DNA from: Actinoplanes liguriensis
GTDB taxonomy: Bacteria > Actinomycetota > Actinomycetes > Mycobacteriales > Micromonosporaceae
NCBI GenBank assembly: GCA_000715855.1
Contig: KL571356.1
Location: 7,974 to 14,894, forward strand
Direction: 5' to 3'
DNA: 6,921 bases
Positions 4,844-6,921 of the stretch are shown piece by piece (position 1 is the stretch's first letter; the number at the start of each line of letters is the position of its first letter). The translations under genes were made by a program, and so were the position numbers. The notes below the pieces were generated by a model. That model worked only from the letters and a program-made list of their open reading frames with translations, was not told where the DNA came from and searched no databases.

Positions 4844-6173
4844 ATCGCCGGGAGACGATCGATCGGAGCGCTGCCGTCGCCCGGTCGACCTCCCCGGCGG
4901 TGTTGTAGACGGCGAAACTCAACCGGCAGCTCGCGGGTGGATCCAGCCCGAGCGCGCGATGCGCCAGGGTCGCGCAATGGCATCCGGCCCGCGATTCGAT
5001 GCCCCGCGCGTCCAGTTCCTCCGCGATCTCGGCCGCGTCTCGCCCCCGCACGGTGAAAGCGATCAGCGGCGCCCGATCGGCCGCCGAGGAAGGACCATAA
5101 AGATCAAGATCACCGATTTCCCGTACGCCGTGAAGCGCCCGTTCCGTCAGCTCGCGGGTGTGCCGCCCGGCCACGTCCATCGCCCGTTCGATCGCGGCGC
5201 GCGGCAGCGAACGGCCGGTCCCGAAGTACTGCTCCGGGCCCGGCGCGACCAGGTCCACGAACAACCGCAGCGCCTGCGCCGACACGATCACGCCGAGAAT
5301 GTTCGGGGTCCCGGCGGCGTATTTCCACGGCAGGTCGTTCCACGTCACGCGCTCGGCGGTGACGCCACCCTCGGCGACCATGTCCCCGCCGTACAGAAAT
5401 GGCAGTGTCGTCCGGAGAATGTCCTCGCGCGCGCAGAGGACGCCGACACCGAACGGCGCCATCATCTTGTGGAACGAGAAAGCGAGATAGTCGACGCCGA
5501 GCGCCTGCACGTCGACCGCTGTCGTCGGGACCCATTGCGCCCCGTCGACCAGCGTCAATGACCGCCGCTCACCGTTCGGCTGCGGATAGCCGCTGCCGAG
5601 GGCGATCCGGCGGACCGCGGCGAGATCCGGTTTCGTGCCGAGGAAGTTCGACGCGCCGGTGCAGCAGATCAGTTTCGTCCGCTCGTCGACCAGCGACGCG
5701 AGATGCGCGAGGTCGAGCTGCCCGGTGACCGGGTCGAAACGGGCCAGACGGTATTCGACGCGCCGGCCGAATCGCGGCAGGATCTCGCGGCACATCGCAT
5801 ACCAAGGCACGAAGTTCGAATTGTGCTCCAGCATCGTGGTGACCACGTTGTCGCCGTCCCGGAACTCGGTGAGCAGCGAGTACATCACCGCGTTGATCGC
5901 CTCGGTGGTGTTGCGGCAGGTCACGATGCTGCGGCGGCCGGGCGCGTTCAGCCAGCCGGCGATCGTGTCGTGGGCCAGTTCGAACAGCTCGGTGGTGTAC
6001 CGCGACGCCGCCGACTGGCCGCGGTGCACGTTCTCGTACCAGGGCAGCAGCCCGCGGTACAGCTCGGCCAGCTCCCGCGGGGGCTGGGTGGTGGCCGCGT
6101 TGTTGGTCACCACCCGCCCCGTACGCGGGAAGTCGAAATGCGACCTCAGCCGCTCGACGTCGAGGCTGTTCAC
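4818..6173 (-). CDS. Class V aminotransferase-fold PLP enzyme (SufS/CsdA-like)
   Basis: This is 451 residues, a complete fold-type I PLP enzyme. It shows 'NNAATTQPP' (24-32, aligning with DNAATT of cysteine desulfurases), 'EHNSNFVPW' (116-124, His117 expected to stack on PLP), 'GASNFLGT' (173-180), 'VDGAQ' (209-213, Asp210 to the pyridine N) and 'FSFHKMMAPFGVGVL' (232-246, Lys236 the Schiff-base Lys). The active-site loop is 'SRAGCHCA' (394-401): Arg395 and Cys400 align with the catalytic-loop Arg and Cys of SufS, but the usual HHC is CHC (Cys398). It is about 45 residues longer than E. coli SufS, mostly from an insertion near 310-335. It could be a cysteine desulfurase, selenocysteine lyase or another class V member. 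The GTG start (6173) overlaps the upstream TGA by 4 bp (GTGA), so translation is coupled. No suf or isc genes are visible nearby, so housekeeping Fe-S assembly is unlikely. Confidence 0.88.
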   Translation of the reverse strand: MNSLDVERLRSHFDFPRTGRVVTNNAATTQPPRELAELYRGLLPWYENVHRGQSAASRYTTELFELAHDTIAGWLNAPGRRSIVTCRNTTEAINAVMYSLLTEFRDGDNVVTTMLEHNSNFVPWYAMCREILPRFGRRVEYRLARFDPVTGQLDLAHLASLVDERTKLICCTGASNFLGTKPDLAAVRRIALGSGYPQPNGERRSLTLVDGAQWVPTTAVDVQALGVDYLAFSFHKMMAPFGVGVLCAREDILRTTLPFLYGGDMVAEGGVTAERVTWNDLPWKYAAGTPNILGVIVSAQALRLFVDLVAPGPEQYFGTGRSLPRAAIERAMDVAGRHTRELTERALHGVREIGDLDLYGPSSAADRAPLIAFTVRGRDAAEIAEELDARGIESRAGCHCATLAHRALGLDPPASCRLSFAVYNTAGEVDRATAALRSIVSRRFSPVAPGR

Positions 6174-6685
6174 AGCACTGTCAGACCTTGACCGGCGCTG
6201 TCGCTCTCGCTGTTCGGGAAGAGCGAGTCCCGGTCCACGTCGGCGTGCACGTGGCAGCTGATCTTCGCGTCGCCGGCATTGAGACAGTGCAGCGTGAGCG
6301 GCAACTCGTCGGTGTCGCCCGGCCCGAGGTCGGTGTCGGGGAGCCGCACGAAGTAATCGGTCTGCCGGGTGCCGGGCTTCAGAGGCTTGGTGGCTGCCTG
6401 GTCGGCGAACGTCTCGCCGATCGCGACGTCCGGAACCAGCAGCTTGGCGACCGCGCCCTTGCCGGCGTCCACGTCGGCGATCGCGACGTGGTAGAGCACG
6501 TTGATCACCTTGACGCCGTTCGGGACCCCGCCGTTGAAGACGGTCACCGTGAACGCGCCGTCGTCACCCGAGGTCAGCACGGTGTGCTTCGGGGTGGTCG
6601 AGGTGACCGTGGTGATCTTCACCGTCACCAGCTTGTCGATGTACTCCCGCACCGCGTCCGGGATGTCGTGCAGAACGATGCTCAT
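6170..6685 (-). CDS. Uncharacterised 171-residue beta-rich protein
   Basis: I do not recognise the family. The N-terminus is a short helix ('DIPDAVREYIDKLV') followed by alternating hydrophobic/polar stretches typical of beta strands: 'VKITTVTSTT', 'FTVTVFNGG', 'KVINVLYHVAIAD', 'AKLLVP', 'TDYFVRLPD', 'LPLTLHCLNAG', 'AKISCHVHADVD'. The pattern fits an immunoglobulin-like beta-sandwich, as in CARDB-type or DUF11-type domains. There is no signal peptide or membrane segment, so it is probably cytoplasmic. Two Cys lie 10 residues apart (134 and 144) near the C-terminus, and the last 20 residues look disordered. ATG 6685 is chosen over GTG 6688 because AAAGGAG (6699-6693) lies 7 nt before it. The upstream gene's TGA shares an A with this ATG, and its own TGA overlaps the next GTG, so it is coupled on both sides. 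By inference it serves as a partner or substrate of the PLP enzyme. Confidence 0.8.
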   Translation of the reverse strand: MSIVLHDIPDAVREYIDKLVTVKITTVTSTTPKHTVLTSGDDGAFTVTVFNGGVPNGVKVINVLYHVAIADVDAGKGAVAKLLVPDVAIGETFADQAATKPLKPGTRQTDYFVRLPDTDLGPGDTDELPLTLHCLNAGDAKISCHVHADVDRDSLFPNSESDSAGQGLTVL

Positions 6686-6921
6686 CACTCTTCTCCTTTG
6701 ATCTTCCAGATGCCGTTGAGCAGGGGGAGCAGCACGTACCGGCCGGGGTTCGCGGCGGTCTCGCGCCGCAGCCGGTCGAGCGCCTTCTCGGCGTCGGCCG
6801 GGGTGGTCAGCCCGTTCGCGTAGGCGACCGGGAGCAGGCTCAGGTAGACGCTCTCCAGGATCGGCAGGCCCGCCGCGGCCGGGATCAGGCGGCCCGCGAC
6901 ATCGGTGCCGTCCGGCGCGCC
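6685..6921 (-). CDS. Unknown protein, C-terminal part (5' end outside window)
   Basis: A minus-strand frame is open from the window edge to the TGA at 6687-6685, giving 78 residues with strongly third-position-GC codons. The sequence is mostly helical: 'LPILESVYLSLLPVAYANGL', then 'TPADAEKALDRLRRETAANP', ending in 'YVLLPLLNGIWKIKGEE'. I do not recognise a family. It is taken as a real gene because its stop is fused to the next start in TGATG (6687-6683) and because the AAAGGAG ribosome-binding site of that gene lies within its last codons, the usual arrangement for coupled genes. It is the first visible gene of the minus-strand operon and its N-terminal part lies beyond 6921. Confidence 0.75.
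   Translation of the reverse strand, partial: GAPDGTDVAGRLIPAAAGLPILESVYLSLLPVAYANGLTTPADAEKALDRLRRETAANPGRYVLLPLLNGIWKIKGEE
6693..6699 (-). promoter_or_regulatory. Ribosome-binding site of the 171-residue beta-rich protein
   Basis: AAAGGAG on the minus strand, 7 nt before the ATG at 6685. It lies inside the last codons of the upstream gene and decides between the adjacent GTG (6688) and ATG (6685) starts. Confidence 0.75.

Noticed and set aside
4856..4865. CGATCGATCG palindrome
   Set aside because: It lies within the PLP-enzyme coding sequence and is a common short motif in GC-rich DNA; no terminator-like arms around it.
4557..5561. Plus-strand frame of 334 codons across the MBL end and the PLP-enzyme gene
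   Set aside because: It overlaps two well-supported genes in other frames and shows only Arg/Ser/Pro-rich sequence.

Overview
The window is about 6.9 kb of very GC-rich, gene-dense chromosome. It uses GTG starts freely, has TGATG- and GTGA-type overlaps, and carries actinomycete families: a TetR regulator, an aromatic-polyketide-type FAD monooxygenase, and a CGNR zinc-finger protein beside a UlaG-like metallo-hydrolase. It is most likely from an actinomycete; Micromonosporaceae such as Actinoplanes or Micromonospora is a guess from style only. No RNA gene, insertion sequence, CRISPR array or prophage gene is visible.

Layout. (1) 1-1774, plus strand: the end of a TetR-type regulator, translationally coupled to an FAD monooxygenase. 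(2) 1768-3032, minus strand: nadE (ammonia-dependent NAD synthetase) followed 32 bp later by a small HTH protein; its stop runs 7 bp into the monooxygenase gene. (3) 3033-3128: a short gap with a 30-bp near-perfect palindrome, probably the terminator of the next gene or a nadE operator. (4) 3126-3404, minus strand: a small single-pass membrane protein with a possible leaderless start. (5) 3464-4843: a divergent pair, a CGNR/ABATE-type regulator (minus) and an MBL-fold hydrolase (plus). They share an 81-bp promoter region holding four alternating copies of an ATCCGTGA-type half-site spaced 20, 21 and 20 bp. (6) 4818-6921, minus strand: a tightly coupled operon of three genes (a partial unknown protein, a 171-aa predicted beta-rich protein, and a class V PLP enzyme). 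It converges on, and overlaps by 26 bp, the MBL gene.

How the genes may work together. The TetR/monooxygenase pair looks like a self-contained, ligand-responsive oxidation or detoxification module. The CGNR/MBL pair looks like a regulator and its target, with the half-site array as the likely operator; this is an inference from layout. The three-gene minus-strand operon is the least explained part: a SufS-like enzyme with a Cys in place of an active-site-loop His is coupled to two proteins I do not recognise. I see no clear defence, CRISPR or mobile system. The best candidates for new biology are that operon and the operator array.
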